Assembly (NCBI RefSeq): GCF_000281045.1
Contig: NW_008246091.1
Span: forward strand, 201,225 to 221,356
Origin: Saprolegnia diclina VS20
Taxonomy: Eukaryota; Oomycota; Saprolegniomycetes; Saprolegniales; Saprolegniaceae
Reading direction: 5' to 3'
DNA length: 20,132 nucleotides
Each line of letters begins with the position of its first letter. Within the stretch, counting starts at the first letter, position 1. The translations under genes and the position numbers were made by a program. This document shows positions 18,101-20,132 of this stretch, piece by piece. The notes below the pieces were generated by a model. The model had not been told where the DNA came from. It worked only from the letters and a program-made list of their open reading frames with translations, and did not search any database.

Positions 18101-18281
18101 CACCAAGCCCGAGATGGTGCGAAGCAGCGACGAGAAGGAGAGTGCGTCCAGCCCACCGCGGCGCCAGGATGAAGGGCGATCCTCTCGAACGAGCGACGGG
18201 CGAGAGTCGCCACCTCGCCGCTCGTCACGGGCGCCTGCGAGCGAGCAAGACGACATGGGCGAAGAAACCTCGGACGCGTAG
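15112..18281 (+). CDS. EF-hand protein with coiled coil and acidic/basic block, 8 exons
   Basis: 947 aa from exons 15112-15295, 15338-15680, 15733-15844, 15889-16288, 16338-16405, 16451-16608, 16653-17847 and 17898-18281. The introns are 42-52 nt, all end in TAG, and phases match throughout. The N terminus is basic. Residues about 214-240 have heptad-like Leu/Ile spacing (a coiled coil). Residues about 488-517 are Asp/Glu-rich (a run of six Asp), followed at once by a Lys/Arg cluster KKTRRKAKKRR, which could be a nuclear or phosphate-binding signal. One canonical EF-hand loop, DKNGDGTMDFEE, lies near 792-803, so the protein probably binds calcium. The C-terminal 70 residues are Ser/Arg/Glu-rich and disordered. 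The first intron (15296-15337) is 3n long without a stop; retaining it gives 961 aa. No enzymatic motif is seen and the biological role is unknown. It is divergent from the WD40/EF-hand gene and could share its promoter region. Confidence 0.83.
15296..15337 (+). other. Candidate stopless 42-nt intron in the EF-hand gene
   Basis: The segment begins GTACAACT and ends GTGACGTAG, like the other introns of the window. It is 42 nt and open in frame. If retained it inserts 14 residues rich in Cys (TTACCMDCVQCDV), quite unlike the Pro/Arg-rich flanks, which argues that it is normally removed. Confidence 0.6.
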
Positions 18282-18440
18282 TTTATTTTAAAGTGAGTAC
18301 ACAATTGTCTGCAACCAAGTATCAATGTGTCAGAGGAGCGAATGGTTTAGCAAGGGACTGTATTAGCTATGCTTCGTCGCTGCGGCGGCGCTTGTGGGGT
18401 CGGGACGTACTCAAGTCGCCAAGTTCATTCGTCGTCAACG

Positions 18441-19028
18441 CTACGAGCAATGTGTCGAGCGTCGCGACGCACGTAACGTCCTGCGCTTGGTCGAGGTGAC
18501 GTCGTTCTCGAACGTTTCGTCCATGATGGTGGTCGCGTCATCGACCAGAAAGGTTGTTAGGATCTCGGCCGTTACTGGCGCGACCGGCGCCTCTGTGACG
18601 AGCCGCGAGATGGTCATGATGGCGCGGTACGAACTCAAAATCCGCATCTTGGCCAAGAAGGTCTCGTCGCAGCGGCCAAGGCGGTTCATGAGGAGACTGT
18701 AGCCGCCCGTCGCACTGTCCCACTCAACGAGGTCGTCCAGGTCGTACCGGTCGATGAGGTATACGATGGCATCCAGGTACGGTCGTTGGGTCATTCCAGG
18801 CTGCACCTCAAGCGCCTGGAGCAGGAGCAGCGGGACGTGTTCGAGCTGCCAATCGAGATCGGTGTGCAGCGTGTACGAGCCTCGGCAGCGGTGGTAGAGA
18901 AAACTGTCGACGACTGAGATAAGCGCCGGCGGCAGTCGGTGGCCGAGATACTGGTTGTCCGCGTCGAGCGACGCGACGTCGTCAAGGTACCACTCGATGA
19001 CCAGAATGTTCTCGTCGATCGAGCTCAT
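18441..19028 (-). CDS. Unrecognised 195-aa protein
   Basis: Continuous frame with an ATG at 19028, preceded closely by an in-frame TGA. The protein is acidic and Leu-rich in its first two thirds (VPLLLLQALEV, YLIDRYDLDDLVEW), suggesting an all-helical soluble fold, and ends in a basic, Thr/Ser/Arg-rich tail. I see no signal peptide, transmembrane segment or known catalytic motif. A 32-nt segment, 18441-18472, has GTGCG and TAG borders; removing it would give a different C terminus ending SRPHKRRRSDEA at 18367. However, 32 nt is shorter than any other intron here. The gene converges with the EF-hand gene ending at 18281 and lies 180 bp downstream of the partial gene at 19210. Confidence 0.65.
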   Translation of the reverse strand: MSSIDENILVIEWYLDDVASLDADNQYLGHRLPPALISVVDSFLYHRCRGSYTLHTDLDWQLEHVPLLLLQALEVQPGMTQRPYLDAIVYLIDRYDLDDLVEWDSATGGYSLLMNRLGRCDETFLAKMRILSSYRAIMTISRLVTEAPVAPVTAEILTTFLVDDATTIMDETFENDVTSTKRRTLRASRRSTHCS

Positions 19029-19209
19029 GGGTCATCCGTGCTCGTGGGCCAAGACCACGTGCCAGCACAGCTTGATAAACTCGCAAGCAAACGGCGCACA
19101 CGCCCGCGCCGACCGCCCCAGCGAGGCTCACCAAGAGCGAGGCCGTCCAGCGCATGCTTCGCTTGGCCCAGCGCTGCAGTAGCCGGCGCATGGCGGACGC
19201 TAGCGCTGG
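19029..19209. other. Gap between two minus-strand genes; doubtful small frame
   Basis: A 69-aa minus-strand frame (19191 to 18982) starts with an ATG and has one hydrophobic segment, but it overlaps the next gene. Splicing a GTGAGC...CGAG segment within it would yield a 35-aa peptide stopping just before 19028. Neither version is convincing; the stretch is probably 3' and 5' untranslated sequence. Confidence 0.35.
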
Positions 19210-20132
19210 CTAGCCGAACGCGGTCAAGCATTTTTGGACCATGCGCGCGGCCGTCTCGAGCGGAAGATATGCAGAGAGCGCGTCGCCGAGGAAGAGATCT
19301 GCGAGCGCCACGTCACGACTCGCGACCAACGCAAGGTCTCGTGGTCGAGGGGAAGATGGCTGATTTCGTCATTGACTTCGCGCGTCTCTTGGACCAGATA
19401 GACTTTGGACATGCTCTGGTACACATGGTACCACGGGCGAGGTCGGACGCACTGGGAAGGCCGAGGCGCGTGGGCGTCGAGCATCGCGTTGGCGAGAAGC
19501 GGAAGCGCCACGTCGATGCCGACAACCCCGCCTTGGGCCAAAAAAATGGCGTGCGGCGCGCGCGGCCACGTCACGCGGAACCTCGCACGATGGATGCATG
19601 ACGCACGCAGCCACAACGTTGCGGTGGTCGTAGACTTCTTCTTTAAACGTGACGAGCGCCACGTCATAGTCCTCTGTCGCGACAAGGACGTCGACGAACG
19701 CAGCCTCTGCCGGCGCCAAAGCCTCGAATACGAGCGACGAGATCTGTACAGGTCGAGCGATGCGCTCGTAGAGCGGCTGCGATCTCCTTGAATGCTGCAA
19801 TGCTCTGCAAGCGCGTCACGGGCTGGATCAACGTGCCGACGTCGTCGAGGTCCATGCCGAACGATCGGTGGACGAGCGTGACGCGGCAGCCCGACGTGAT
19901 GCGCGCCGACATCATCGTCCGCGTACGTGGCTCGCGCGGCGTCAACAGCACAGTTGTCGTACGGCCGTCGAACGCGATCGTGAGCTCGCGCCGCTGTACG
20001 CACTGGGCAAGACGAGTAGAAGCGAGCCAATGCTATGAGAACCATACTCGGCAAACGCGTCGCCAAAGCGGTCGACGGCCAATGGCATGAGCGGGTCGGT
20101 GGAGCCCTCGGAGTCGATGCACAGGTGCGTCG
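19210..20132 (-). CDS. Partial gene (3' end), unrecognised protein, five exons in the window
   Basis: The 5' part lies beyond the window. My model has exons 20132-20077, 20032-19820, 19776-19575, 19531-19404 and 19359-19210, with introns of 44, 43, 43 and 44 nt and matching phases, giving 248 visible residues ending MVQKCLTAFG. The uniform intron sizes support it. But the acceptors are TAG, CAG, AAG and CAG, whereas 48 of 49 introns in the other multi-exon genes end in TAG. Coding-looking protein also reads into some intron flanks (for example DRFGDAFAEYG at about 20045-20076). So a pseudogene or an assembly with small indels is a real alternative. No domain was recognised; the visible part is soluble, with alternating strands and helices. 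Confidence 0.5.

Noticed and set aside
18982-19191. 69-aa minus-strand frame with one hydrophobic segment
   Set aside because: It overlaps the start of the 195-aa gene and leaves no room for separate untranslated regions; hydrophobicity comes from GC-rich Ala/Val/Gly codons.
1-20132. tRNA, rRNA, CRISPR or transposon signatures
   Set aside because: None seen: no cloverleaf, no regular spaced repeats, and no transposase or reverse-transcriptase motif in any frame.

Overview
The window looks like a gene-dense stretch of an oomycete nuclear genome, most likely of the Saprolegnia/Aphanomyces type. It shows GC-rich coding sequence, very short spliceosomal introns (mostly 38-60 nt), and short gaps between genes on both strands. 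Several starts carry a TCATT-plus-pyrimidine/T-rich initiator just upstream. The gene content also fits: a twin-FYVE protein, an ankyrin-repeat/TKL kinase, a GT60-type GlcNAc-transferase and calcium-binding WD40/EF-hand proteins. The taxonomic call is inference; no rRNA or marker gene is present. I rebuilt exons by hand, requiring GT...AG borders, matching phase on both sides and restored domain motifs.

Layout: (1) 182-1441 (+), multi-pass membrane protein with an internally duplicated hydrophobic domain. (2) 2238-3027 (+), four-exon protein with two FYVE-like zinc fingers. (3) 3734-7605 (+), 23-exon ankyrin-repeat protein kinase in which most exons encode exactly one 33-residue repeat. (4) 7939-9357 (+), GlcNAc-transferase-like protein with a C-terminal membrane anchor. 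(5) 9418-14550 (-), one 18-exon gene of about 1430 aa joining an N-terminal EF-hand-like region, WD40 repeats and four C-terminal EF-hands. (6) 15112-18281 (+), eight-exon 947-aa protein with coiled coil, an acidic/basic block and an EF-hand. (7) 18441-19028 (-), unrecognised 195-aa protein. (8) 19210-20132 (-), the 3' part of an unrecognised gene that runs off the window.

No operon, mobile element, CRISPR array or RNA gene was found. The genes do not form an obvious pathway, although three concern signalling or membrane identity (FYVE, ANK-kinase, calcium-binding proteins). The most notable content is gene architecture: one exon per ankyrin repeat in three serial arrays, the same intron splitting the zinc-ligand motif in both FYVE domains, stopless introns of length 3n, and a strong bias to GTAC donors and TAG acceptors. 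I did not find a clearly new multi-gene system.
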